A program made the position numbers and the translations under genes. From assembly GCA_905234845.1 (NCBI GenBank), contig CAJOIW010000015.1:1-43795 (forward strand): a stretch of 43,795 bases of DNA, given 5' to 3'. The notes beneath the pieces are model-generated. The model was given only the letters and a program-made list of their open reading frames with translations, did not search any database and was not told the origin of the DNA. This document shows positions 1-8,035 of this stretch, one piece after another. Source of the stretch: an uncultured Prevotella sp. (GTDB lineage Bacteria; Bacteroidota; Bacteroidia; Bacteroidales; Bacteroidaceae). Each line of letters opens with the position of its first letter. Position 1 is the first letter of the stretch.

Positions 1-111
1 ACGCCCCTCTCCGCTACGCTCCGAGGAACGTACATCACCCGGAGGCAACTTCCCTTCCCATTACCCACTCAGAATTGCACTTCTATCTTGAAAGTGGGGA
101 GAATTGTTAAA

Positions 112-152
112 TCGCCGCCTACGGGGAACCAACGGTCGCCGCCTACGGGGAA
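112..152. repeat. Two 17-bp direct repeats
   Basis: tcgccgcctacggggaa appears at 112-128 and again at 136-152. It is GC-rich within an AT-rich surround. No function can be assigned. Confidence 0.8.
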
Positions 153-264
153 AGGCAAAGGCAAATTTATCCAAACCGAGCGAAAAACCAAAATATCATG
201 AGGAAAAGATTACATATTTACATAATTTATGTTCACGGATTATCGTATCTTCGATATTTTTGAT

Positions 265-272
265 TATATTTG
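265..272 (+). promoter_or_regulatory. Bacteroidetes -7 promoter box (TATATTTG)
   Basis: A perfect match to TAnnTTTG, with no clear TTTG at the -33 position. Transcription would start near 278, about 190 nt ahead of the membrane zinc-ribbon gene at 468. Confidence 0.45.
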
Positions 273-467
273 CACACGGAACGCCCAATGTTAGGCAAGA
301 ATAACTAAAAGCAATATGAAATAGGATTGTTGTCTCTGGGATTAAGAATAGTCCCAATAGCGTAAGACGTATAAATGCTGGCATAACTTTCCTCTATATC
401 TATTTTTCTGTTGAGAACAAAAGTTATATGAAATAAAATTGATACTAACGATATAAAGTAATTGAAC

Positions 468-1742
468 ATGAAACGACTATATGTATTTGTACCAGCGATT
501 CTATTTTGTACATTAGCATTCTCTCAGCATGCACATTCACGAGGAGGCAATCCTTTATACTGGGTTTTAGTTGGTGGTATTTCCGCAGGAATACTTTATG
601 TGTTTTACTTTCTTTTTGGACTATTTGTAAACTTTGTCAGACGACTAAAACGAAGAGAATTTAATCTTCCAGAAAAGTTTCATTCGCTATTTTCGGAAAA
701 TGACAATAAGGAAAAAAAATCAGGGCAAGAATTGCATTCTATTATATTGGCAGATGGAGAAGAATCGCAGGAAATAAGTAACGAAGATAGTCATCAAGAC
801 GTTACGTTATGCAAACAATGTGGGAAACAGATACAGGCTGTTGCCTTATATTGTAGTTACTGTGGCGCTAACCAAAGTATAACATCTACAACATTAAGGA
901 AAAAATTACAAAAGTTGAAAGATTTGTCTTTCCTGAATGCCCTTGTTAAGAAGTTTGTAGGTTTTATACTCATTCTGATGCTGTTATATTTGATTGGCGG
1001 AATAATTGCAACTGTCTGTCAAAAAATAGGTGGTAGTTATGATGTTCAAGGTGTTTGTTTATTTGCCCCATTAGCTGCATATGTACTGTATCGTTTGCTT
1101 CATTATGCATATAAGTTTAATCATAAAAAGAGCATCTTGACAAGAATAACACTTGCCTCAGTTGTATTTATCGTATGGGGAGTATGTATAGCAGACAGTA
1201 TTCGTCATGATGCCTATGTACGAGCGGAAGAAGCCTCCGAACGAGCCGAAGCTCAAAGAATAGAAGAAATGCACAGGGTTAACCGAACATTTCTCGGCTG
1301 CTCTTTTGGTGACAATGCTTCAAAAGTCGCAAACAACCTTAAGAAATATGTTCCAAATAATCTTCATCCAGCAACACGTTTTAGTGGTAGTGTAGTTGAT
1401 AAAATATGGCTTGAGAATATTTCATACGGCGATTATACTTTAAACACGATTTCTTTTTTGTTTTATCGAGACAAACTATACAAAGTTGTTATGAATATTC
1501 ATACTGCTGAAAATGAAAGTTATTCTGATCTATGGACATATAACAATCTATCAACAATATTGAGTGAGAAATATAAGATAAACCGCTCGGCTCGACCTTA
1601 CAACAATATGGAAATCTATTACGATGCTCATACTGAAGTTAGACTATGGCATTCCACTTATGGAATGGGAAAATATGAGGTCACACTCACATATTACGAC
1701 AAGGATAGTGGGTACAAAGAACATCAAGAAAAAGGCTTTTAG
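468..1742 (+). CDS. Membrane protein with a zinc ribbon, function unknown
   Basis: A 424-residue protein I do not recognise as a named family. It opens with a signal-peptide-like segment (residues 1 to about 22) followed by a hydrophobic helix (about 31-55). A four-cysteine zinc ribbon follows near residues 115-137 (CKQCGK then CSYCGA). Three more hydrophobic segments lie around 165-245, then a short charged helix and a roughly 150-residue soluble C-terminal domain. The layout suggests a membrane-anchored sensor or scaffold, which is inference. I chose the ATG at 468 over the in-frame TTG at 462. The gene is AT-rich (about 38-40% GC by eye) compared with the channel gene downstream, as is its neighbour at 1856, so both may have been acquired together. 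Confidence 0.8.
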   Translation: MKRLYVFVPAILFCTLAFSQHAHSRGGNPLYWVLVGGISAGILYVFYFLFGLFVNFVRRLKRREFNLPEKFHSLFSENDNKEKKSGQELHSIILADGEESQEISNEDSHQDVTLCKQCGKQIQAVALYCSYCGANQSITSTTLRKKLQKLKDLSFLNALVKKFVGFILILMLLYLIGGIIATVCQKIGGSYDVQGVCLFAPLAAYVLYRLLHYAYKFNHKKSILTRITLASVVFIVWGVCIADSIRHDAYVRAEEASERAEAQRIEEMHRVNRTFLGCSFGDNASKVANNLKKYVPNNLHPATRFSGSVVDKIWLENISYGDYTLNTISFLFYRDKLYKVVMNIHTAENESYSDLWTYNNLSTILSEKYKINRSARPYNNMEIYYDAHTEVRLWHSTYGMGKYEVTLTYYDKDSGYKEHQEKGF

Positions 1743-1780
1743 CTGATGACACGGAATTGGGTGAAAACTAGGGAAAGGAC

Positions 1781-1812
1781 TTTGACTCCTTCGAAGAATC
1801 CCTGTAACTATG
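1781..1812 (+). promoter_or_regulatory. Candidate promoter TTTG-N20-TAACTATG
   Basis: TTTG at 1781-1784 is followed, exactly 20 bases later, by TAACTATG at 1805-1812, which is one base off TAnnTTTG. It sits 43 bases before the start at 1856, so the second AT-rich gene may have its own transcript. Confidence 0.5.
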
Positions 1813-1855
1813 ATTCATAATGTCCTCCAGACAACATCTGAGCTTATATAAATAG

Positions 1856-2722
1856 ATGAAGCTTTTGAAGAAGAAATATATAAAGATCTGCGCGGGAACC
1901 ATTGGCACTTTTGTTGTTGCATGCCTGGCATTGATGCTGATATGCAACCAGATTGTGGTGAACAATGCGAAGGGGAAAGTGTTTTCTGACATTGACAGCA
2001 TTAATAATAAGGTATCAGAAAGCGTAGGGCCGATGGATAATTCCATCGACACTATTGAAACGGATAGTTTCATTGTTGCTTATCGACAGCCGATAAATGG
2101 CTATAAGGTGAAAGCCGTTGCCAAGTTAGCGGAATCTGATGTTGACATTATCTCTGCTGATTTAACCTTTACGAAAGGCGGACAATCGTTTAAACTCTAC
2201 ACGCAGTGCTTTGGCGACACACTGTTTTGTAAAGGAAGAATGGACTATGAATTTGAAAATCCTGAGTTGTTCAAAAAGTATAAGAACAAGACGATAGAGG
2301 CGGATTATCATATTTGCAGAGATAAAGACTATCAAATGCCAATATATACACCTTTCTTCTTTAAAGACTTGGATTTTGACGGCATCGAGGAATTGGTGAT
2401 AGTACACCATTCTATGGCTGTAAGATATCATGAAGGCTATGATGTGTATCGCATTGTTGAAGGAAGTCCTGTGCTCATAGACTATCCACCATATAACGTT
2501 TGGCGTGAAGATAGTGGATTTGGTATGACTGACTACCCAGAGTTTGACTACAAGAGGAAAACGATATCTTGTCCATACCCTGAAGGTGAGCGTTCATGGA
2601 CGGGACATACCGTCTATGGTGTCAGCAAGACTCGAAAGGATACTGTGGTGGTGAATGCCAGAAAGCACCTTTTCAACCATATAGAAATGATTAAGGATAT
2701 AAAGTATGCTTCCAATAATTAG
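1856..2722 (+). CDS. Membrane-anchored hypothetical protein with a DxDxDG-like motif
   Basis: A 288-residue protein with a single N-terminal membrane anchor (about residues 9-32, after a Lys-rich start) and an extracytoplasmic remainder. Near residues 169-180 the run DLDFDGIEELVI resembles the calcium-binding-like DxDxDG turn of VCBS/FG-GAP-type repeats. Only one copy is visible, so a propeller is not supported. It follows the zinc-ribbon gene by 113 bases on the same strand and shares its AT-rich composition. The function is unknown. No catalytic motif was recognised. Confidence 0.75.
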   Translation: MKLLKKKYIKICAGTIGTFVVACLALMLICNQIVVNNAKGKVFSDIDSINNKVSESVGPMDNSIDTIETDSFIVAYRQPINGYKVKAVAKLAESDVDIISADLTFTKGGQSFKLYTQCFGDTLFCKGRMDYEFENPELFKKYKNKTIEADYHICRDKDYQMPIYTPFFFKDLDFDGIEELVIVHHSMAVRYHEGYDVYRIVEGSPVLIDYPPYNVWREDSGFGMTDYPEFDYKRKTISCPYPEGERSWTGHTVYGVSKTRKDTVVVNARKHLFNHIEMIKDIKYASNN

Positions 2723-2831
2723 AATTAATTTGCACTATCCTGAGCACAATAGACAAAACAGAATTGAGTTTTTCAAATTGAAATTGTGAACAAATCTTAA
2801 CAACAGGGGTGAAAGGTATATCTTTGAGGAA

Positions 2832-2884
2832 TGGGAATGTTAAAACGCTATTTCGGTTTTAACAATTGTGAAATGGTATTCCCA
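2832..2884. repeat. Nested hairpin downstream of the AT-rich gene pair
   Basis: Inner arms gttaaaac (2839-2846) and gttttaac (2856-2863) are exact complements around a 9-base loop. Outer arms tgggaat (2832-2838) and attccca (2878-2884) are also exact complements. It may end transcription from the gene that stops at 2722, but there is no U-tract and it lies 110 bases away. Confidence 0.6.
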
Positions 2885-2931
2885 AAGGTGGAAAACACCC
2901 GTATTGTGGCCCATCTGTACTCATCCTATCG

Positions 2932-3042
2932 CGAAAGATATATGTTTCGGGTTGCGAAAGACGGTCTTTCGCATGACGAAAGCTAACCTTTCACCTCCTG
3001 AAAGCTTATCTTTCGTCGGGTGAAAGATATACCTTTCGCCCG
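2932..3042. repeat. 22-bp-phased dyad array, locus A (five units)
   Basis: Five imperfect palindromes of the form AAAG-N5-6-(C/G)TTT begin (at aaag) at 2934, 2957, 2979, 3001 and 3023, spaced 23, 22, 22 and 22 bp. Unit 2 is a perfect 9-bp dyad, gcgaaagac/gtctttcgc around one central base (2954-2972). Unit 5 extends to 10-bp arms with one mismatch (3017-3042). Cores differ between units while arms stay complementary, which is unlike a CRISPR array. Confidence 0.85.
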
Positions 3043-3328
3043 TCAGAATGTCTCTACTAATTCCTGACTGACGCGTAACACGCTGTATTTCAATGGTATA
3101 AGATTAATCGTTTACAATGGCTTATTTCGATGTGGGTGGACTGCTTCCCCACCCCATCCTTTTCATGCGCTCAGACCATGTTAAAATTTCCGTCTTATCC
3201 GCCCCGATTTTAACAATTCTGCCGAATGCCCCCGAAATCGAGGGGTTTAGGGATGGGGGTGGGGTTAGGTAAGGAGGGGTCATATTCGTCCGATTTGGGT
3301 TATTCGTGGCCTAAGGATACAAAAAAAA

Positions 3329-3695
3329 TTATTGCTGTCCGGTAAAGTTCAGCGCGATTCCTTTGTTGTCCTGTATTTATGATGGGTTAGATATATTTAT
3401 GTTATCAGGGGCTTAATCAGTGCCGAAGGCACGGTAGAATACAGGCGGGGGTGTAACCCCCGATAAGGACGACATCTAAAAAAGAGCCCCGAAGGGGCGA
3501 CAGAATGAAAACCCTCCTGCCTCCCAAAGGGAGAAATAAATTGAGGTAAATTGAGGTGAGCTATTGGGGGTTAACACCCCTGCCTGTGTTCTGTCGCCCC
3601 TTCGGGGCTATTTATAGTTGATGTGACATATTCTGGGGGTTACACCCCCGTCTGTATTCTACCGTGCCTTCGGCACTTTTAGCGGACAGCAATAA
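3329..3695. repeat. Nested inverted-repeat element (MITE-like)
   Basis: Three concentric inverted repeats share a centre near 3530. The outer arms are 13 bp, ttattgctgtccg at 3329-3341 and its exact complement at 3683-3695. The middle arms are about 41 bp with one mismatch, 3420-3460 and 3635-3676. The inner arms are 21 bp and exact, 3485-3505 and 3589-3609. The right inner and right middle arms also resemble each other in direct orientation. There is no open frame inside. A non-autonomous mobile element or a large folded RNA are both possible. Confidence 0.8.
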
Positions 3696-3703
3696 AAAAA
3701 ATG

Positions 3704-3724
3704 ATAGTTCATAGTTCATAGTTC
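3704..3724. repeat. Three tandem copies of a 7-bp unit
   Basis: atagttc is repeated three times without interruption directly upstream of the candidate -7 box of the channel gene. The copy number may vary between strains. Confidence 0.8.
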
Positions 3725-3736
3725 ATAATTATTTCG

Positions 3737-3744
3737 TATTTTTG
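3737..3744 (+). promoter_or_regulatory. -7 promoter box (TATTTTTG)
   Basis: A perfect TAnnTTTG match 82 bases before the chosen start of the mechanosensitive channel gene. No TTTG lies 20 bases upstream, because the 7-bp tandem repeat occupies that position. Confidence 0.5.
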
Positions 3745-3826
3745 CAGAAAATTCCGATTAAGCGAAAAGAGAAGTAATGGATTTCTTTTCTTGAGCGTGA
3801 GGAATTTATGTAAAATTTTTGCAGGC

Positions 3827-6184
3827 ATGAAAAGAGTTGACAAAACGATGGCGGGAAGGCTACTGGCCGTGTGGGTGGCGCTGTGGATGTGGTGCACGGG
3901 TGTCCACGCCGTGCTGAAGGAGGCCGACCTCGCCGGCACGCTGGCCGTGCTGCGAACCGAGCTGATGGACCACTACAAGGAGCTCGACCGCCAGTCGGGA
4001 CTCATGAAGGACCAGCAGCAACAGGTGTTCAACGAGCTGATGGACATCATGAACCGCAGCAACCAGAACTCGCTCATGCTCTACTCGCAGAAGCCCGAGT
4101 ATATCTTCGACCTGACCTACGCCTGCCACGAGGCCACGGAGCAGTATGCGAGGTTTCAGCAGAACGTGCTGCCCTTCCGATCGTTCGTCGACCGCACCGA
4201 CAACGAGATTGCCCGCTACGACAGTCTCATCGTGAACCTCAACCAGATGGACCAGAACTCGTTGAGCCCCGCAGCGAGCGCCAACCGCAACATCTGCCTG
4301 ACGCTCGCCGTGAGCATCCGGCGCACGCTGAAGGAGAACAACGAGCAGCTCACCCACTATATCAGCATTTACCGCCACACCGAGGATCACCTGCGCGCCC
4401 TCAACGACTACGCCAACAGGCGCTACAAGGAGATTCAGACGGGCATCTTCAAGAACGGCGGCAGCAGCTATCCGGCCATCCTCGCCAACCTGAGGAGCCG
4501 CCTCAGAAGCGCGACGAGCGTCGTCAGCGAGAAGTATAAACCGCTCAGGCACGTGAAATCGCAGTGGGACAGCAGCATCATCCTCATCCTCTATGCCATC
4601 ATCCTCGCCTACGCCCTTTTCAGCGCGGCAGTGAACTACGTGCTGCTGCGCTTCCTCTTCCCACACCGGTGGCGCAGCGAGGGGTTCATGGAGAAACGCA
4701 CGTGCATCATCCTCACCGCGTCGGTGGTCACCTTCGCCGTCATCCTCGGACTCTCGAGGCTCGTGTTCCGCGAGCAGAACTTCATCCTCATGGCCAGCTC
4801 GCTGCTCGTGGAGTATGCATGGCTGCTGGGGGTCATCCTCGTCTCGCTGATCATACGCCTCGACGGCAGACAGATGAGAAACGCCTTCCGCATCTACGCG
4901 CCGCTCATCTTCATAGGCTTCGTCGTCATCACGTTCCGCATCGTGCTCATCCCCGACGACCTCGTCAACCTCGTCTTCCCGCCGCTGCTGCTGGCATGCC
5001 TCGTATGGCAGTGGATAGCCGTGCGCCGCAACAACCGCAACATTCCACGCAGCGACGCTTTCTACTCCTATATCTCGCTCACGGTTTTCATCGCCTCCAC
5101 CATCTGCTCATGGACGGGATACACGCTACTCAGCGTGCAGCTGCTCATCTGGTGGGTCATGCAGCTGACGTGCATCCTCACCATCACCTGCCTGCAGGGG
5201 CTCCTCAAGAACTGGGCCAAGAAACACGGCTACGAGGAGCGACCCATCACCTCGACGTGGCTCTACCGGCTCATCTGTCAGGTGGTGCTCCCCTTGCTCG
5301 GCATCTTCTCCGTGCTCATCTCCATCTACTGGGCCGCAGATGTGTTCAACCTCAGCGCCACCACGTGGGAGGTCTTCCGCACACGCTTCATCAATACCAA
5401 GAACTTCACCGTGTCGCTCTTCTCCATCGCACAGGTCGTCACGCTCTACTTCGTCTTCTCATACATCAGCAAGACGGTGAAGGAGCTACTGCGCATCTAT
5501 TTCGAGCGCATCGACAAGTCGACCGCCGCCAGCCGAATGGTGATGACAAGAAACGTGCTGCAAGTGGTCGTCTGGGGGATATGGCTGCTCATCAGCCTCG
5601 CCATCCTCCACGTGAGCAACACATGGCTCGTTGTCATCTCAGGCGGTCTCTCCACCGGTATCGGCTTCGCCATGAAGGACATCCTCGAAAACATCTACTA
5701 CGGCATCTCACTCATGGCCGGACGCATCAAGGTGGGCGACTGGATTATCTGCGACGGCATACGCGGACGGGTATCCTCCATCAGCTACACCTCCACCATG
5801 ATTGAGGCCAACGACGGCGCCGTCATCGCCTTTACCAACAGCCAGCTCTTCACCAAAAACTACAAAAACATGACGAAGAACCACGGCTACCAAATGGAGA
5901 TTCTCGAGGTGGGCGTGGCCTACGGCACCGACGTGAAACTCGTACGACAGCTGCTCACAGAGGAAATCGCCAAGCTCGACTGTGTCTACAAAAAACGACC
6001 CGTAAGAGTGCTGCTAAAAGAATTCGGCGACTCGGCCATCACACTGAAAATCATGGTATGGGTTCCTGTGCTTTCATGGTACACCGACAGCGGTACCGTG
6101 CTCGAATGTGTCTACGACACCCTCAACCGTAATAACGTCACCATACCCTTCCCGCAACACGACGTGCATATTGTGAAGGAGTGA
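3827..6184 (+). CDS. MscS-family mechanosensitive ion channel
   Basis: A 785-residue large MscS-type channel that would open under membrane tension to release solutes during hypo-osmotic shock. After a hydrophobic N-terminal segment (about residues 8-28) comes a long, largely helical extracytoplasmic domain to about residue 245. A series of transmembrane helices follows, then the conserved MscS pore helix and beta domain near residues 590-680 (a Gly/Ala-rich run including STGIGFAMKD, then KVGDWI). The soluble C-terminal vestibule ends the protein. It is much longer than the small MscS channels (under 300 residues). I preferred the ATG at 3827 to an in-frame TTG at 3791. The gene is notably GC-rich (about 60% by eye) and its GC skew creates long shadow frames. 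Confidence 0.92.
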   Translation: MKRVDKTMAGRLLAVWVALWMWCTGVHAVLKEADLAGTLAVLRTELMDHYKELDRQSGLMKDQQQQVFNELMDIMNRSNQNSLMLYSQKPEYIFDLTYACHEATEQYARFQQNVLPFRSFVDRTDNEIARYDSLIVNLNQMDQNSLSPAASANRNICLTLAVSIRRTLKENNEQLTHYISIYRHTEDHLRALNDYANRRYKEIQTGIFKNGGSSYPAILANLRSRLRSATSVVSEKYKPLRHVKSQWDSSIILILYAIILAYALFSAAVNYVLLRFLFPHRWRSEGFMEKRTCIILTASVVTFAVILGLSRLVFREQNFILMASSLLVEYAWLLGVILVSLIIRLDGRQMRNAFRIYAPLIFIGFVVITFRIVLIPDDLVNLVFPPLLLACLVWQWIAVRRNNRNIPRSDAFYSYISLTVFIASTICSWTGYTLLSVQLLIWWVMQLTCILTITCLQGLLKNWAKKHGYEERPITSTWLYRLICQVVLPLLGIFSVLISIYWAADVFNLSATTWEVFRTRFINTKNFTVSLFSIAQVVTLYFVFSYISKTVKELLRIYFERIDKSTAASRMVMTRNVLQVVVWGIWLLISLAILHVSNTWLVVISGGLSTGIGFAMKDILENIYYGISLMAGRIKVGDWIICDGIRGRVSSISYTSTMIEANDGAVIAFTNSQLFTKNYKNMTKNHGYQMEILEVGVAYGTDVKLVRQLLTEEIAKLDCVYKKRPVRVLLKEFGDSAITLKIMVWVPVLSWYTDSGTVLECVYDTLNRNNVTIPFPQHDVHIVKE

Positions 6185-6185
6185 A

Positions 6186-6470
6186 GGAGTGAAAGGAGTT
6201 AAGAAGTTTTTTAGAAGTTAAGAAGTTAAGAAGTTATCGGCCTTTCGGCCTGAGAAGTTAAGCCAATAGTCAACGGGAACGTTAACTCCCTGTGTGGATT
6301 TTCGATGGCTGAACATTCGGCTTAACTCCTTAACTCCTTAACTTCTTAACTTCTTAACTCCTTAACTTCTTAACTCCTTAACTCCTTAACTCCTTAACTC
6401 CTTAACTCCTTAACTCCTTAACTCCTTAACTTCTTAACTCCTTAACTCCTTTAACTCCTTTAACTCCTTA
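6186..6470. repeat. 8-bp tandem repeat array with inverted left flank
   Basis: From 6321 to 6470 the unit CTTAACTC (variant CTTAACTT) repeats about 18 times with an 8-bp period, slipping slightly near the right end. Its reverse complement repeats on the left (about 6200-6236 and 6253-6261), around a small ggcc-tttc-ggcc hairpin at 6239-6250. The array lies between two convergent genes and runs into the stop codon of the antiporter gene. It could form a long stem and act as a two-way terminator. Confidence 0.9.
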
Positions 6471-7820
6471 GAATAAATATTCCACATAAAGTATTGCAAA
6501 TCCGACAAGCAGACCGACCAGCACCTTCCACCCGACATTCTTCAGATACCAGCCTATATGCAGGCGCTCCATCCGCATCAGGGCAATACCGCTCATCGAG
6601 CCAATGCAAAGTATATTGCCGCCAACAGCGGAGAGATAGGTGATAATCAGCCAATAAGGGGCATTCAGCTCTGCTGAGGGGTTGAGCGAGAAGAAGGTCA
6701 AGGCGGTGGCAAAATTGTCGAGAATGGTCGACACCAGCCCAGCCACAGCCCCCATAAGCCAGATATCGTTGATGTAAATGCCACTCTTGGCAATGAGCCA
6801 CTGGACAGCCCCTGTCTCCTCCACGGCTCCGACGGCAAGCATCAGTCCCATGACAAACAGCATGGTTTGGATGACACCATACTGCACGATGCGCGGCATC
6901 CTGCGCCGTAGCATCAGCTCGTTGCTGACCAGCTTGCGGTTGAAAATCTCATTGACTATCCACAAGACAGCAAGCACACATAGGGCACCGAGAAAGGGAC
7001 TGAGACCGGTAATATTATGAAACGTCGGGATAAACCACAAACCGCCGATTCCGACAAAAAGCATCAGCAAACGCTGCCACACTTTGAGATTGGTGTCGTC
7101 GCCCCGATAAGGCATGACCACCGTCTCCGTATCGGCCCGCTCGGGCAGTGAGCGGCCTATCCACCACACAGGCAGAAAGCAGGCAGCAAGGCAAGGCAGC
7201 AACATCCCCGCCGAGAACGATGTGGCCGAAACGTGCCCCATGTTCCATGCGACAAGTCCCGCAGGGTCGCCGATAACCGTCAAGGCTCCACCACAATTTG
7301 CCGCAATGACAATGGCTGAACCGAAAACCATGCGCTGGCGACGCGTCGTGATAACGGCATGCATCATGGTCAGCATCATCACCGTAGTAGTAAGGTTGTC
7401 GAGATTGGCAGAAATAAGAAGGGTGACCAGCGTGAAAACCCATAACAGCCGGCTGCTTTTACGGGTGCGAAGCAACGGACGGACAAAATCGAAACAGCCG
7501 TTGTTGTCGAGTATCTCCACTATCGTCATCGTCGCTAACAGGAACAAGACTATCTCAGAGGCCTGACCGACATGCTTCAGAAAAACATGCTGAGCGATAT
7601 AACCTTTCACCGCACGACTCGTAGGGACAGCTCCCCCCAACCAGTCGACATATTCCTTAGGGTGCTGGCTCATCACGAAATCAGTGCCATAGCAGATATA
7701 GATGACCCAGCAAAGCGTACCCGCAAATATGGCCACTGCGGCTCTACTGACCTTGGTAAAGCCTGCACTGGCTATCAGCAAATAAGCCACCAGAAGTGTT
7801 GCTACAATTATCAATGCCAT
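6468..7820 (-). CDS. nhaD: NhaD-type sodium:proton antiporter
   Basis: A 450-residue polytopic inner-membrane protein that exchanges cytoplasmic Na+ for external protons, supporting pH and salt homeostasis. Family features are the polar run ANLDNLTTT near residues 138-146, the Gly-rich ANCGGALTVIGDPAGL near 174-189, and a second half with a similar polar repeat (STILDNFATALT near 360) followed by a Gly-rich stretch (SAVGGNILCIGSMSG). This internal pseudo-symmetry is typical of the IT superfamily that contains NhaD. It is convergent with the channel gene, a possible osmotic or ionic-stress pairing. The upstream gap to the flippase is 198 bases and no clear promoter was found there. Confidence 0.9.
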   Translation of the reverse strand: MALIIVATLLVAYLLIASAGFTKVSRAAVAIFAGTLCWVIYICYGTDFVMSQHPKEYVDWLGGAVPTSRAVKGYIAQHVFLKHVGQASEIVLFLLATMTIVEILDNNGCFDFVRPLLRTRKSSRLLWVFTLVTLLISANLDNLTTTVMMLTMMHAVITTRRQRMVFGSAIVIAANCGGALTVIGDPAGLVAWNMGHVSATSFSAGMLLPCLAACFLPVWWIGRSLPERADTETVVMPYRGDDTNLKVWQRLLMLFVGIGGLWFIPTFHNITGLSPFLGALCVLAVLWIVNEIFNRKLVSNELMLRRRMPRIVQYGVIQTMLFVMGLMLAVGAVEETGAVQWLIAKSGIYINDIWLMGAVAGLVSTILDNFATALTFFSLNPSAELNAPYWLIITYLSAVGGNILCIGSMSGIALMRMERLHIGWYLKNVGWKVLVGLLVGFAILYVEYLF

Positions 7821-7930
7821 TATTCTTCAATTTTTTCTGTTTTTTACAAGGGATTAAAGGAGTTCAGGGAGTGCAGGAGTTCAAGGAGTACAGACGATAG
7901 TTCTGTAAACCCTAAACTGTAAACTATTTT

Positions 7931-8035
7931 CATTCTTCACTCTTCAATTTTCTTTCTCCTCTCCTTCGGGGGAAGGCTACGGGGGGCGAGCTCTGCTCGG
8001 GATGGGTCGGGAGGGGTTTCATTCTTCACTCTTCA
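7931..8035. repeat. GC-rich module flanked by 16-bp direct repeats
   Basis: cattcttcactcttca occurs at 7931-7946 and 8020-8035. Between them lies a GC-rich stretch beginning cctctccttcggggg (7958-7972), a 15-mer also found at 40566-40580. The second direct repeat overlaps the last codons of the flippase gene. The arrangement resembles a short insertion with a target duplication, or a repeat-mediated duplication. Confidence 0.7.

Larger units (their letters stand above)
1..467. other. Gene-free left edge with a short direct repeat and a promoter-like box
   Basis: I see no convincing gene here. The 17-base word tcgccgcctacggggaa occurs twice, at 112-128 and 136-152 (24-bp period). A perfect -7 box (TATATTTG) lies at 265-272, so the next gene probably has a leader of about 190 nt. 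Short open frames in this stretch have no recognisable protein features, and the window starts too abruptly to tell whether a gene tail lies in the first 100 bases. Confidence 0.5.
2723..3826. other. 1.1-kb gene-free region dense in inverted repeats
   Basis: No gene found. In order it holds a nested hairpin (2832-2884), a 22-bp-phased dyad array (2932-3042), a second weaker dyad with arms gttaaaat/attttaac (3180-3214), a nested palindromic element (3329-3695), a 7-bp triplet repeat (3704-3724) and a -7 box (3737-3744). The region separates AT-rich genes from a GC-rich channel gene, so it may be a boundary of acquired DNA. Confidence 0.8.

Noticed and set aside
2932..3042. CRISPR array
   Set aside because: Units are 15-20 bp dyads with no constant repeat and no unique spacers, and no cas gene is in the window.
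3860..4666. 268-residue minus-strand frame inside the channel gene
   Set aside because: It is the GC-skew shadow of the MscS gene: composition dominated by Val/Glu/His, no family features, and the plus-strand frame is clearly coding.
4564..5805. 413-residue plus-strand frame
   Set aside because: His/Arg/Pro-rich shadow of the MscS gene in another frame.
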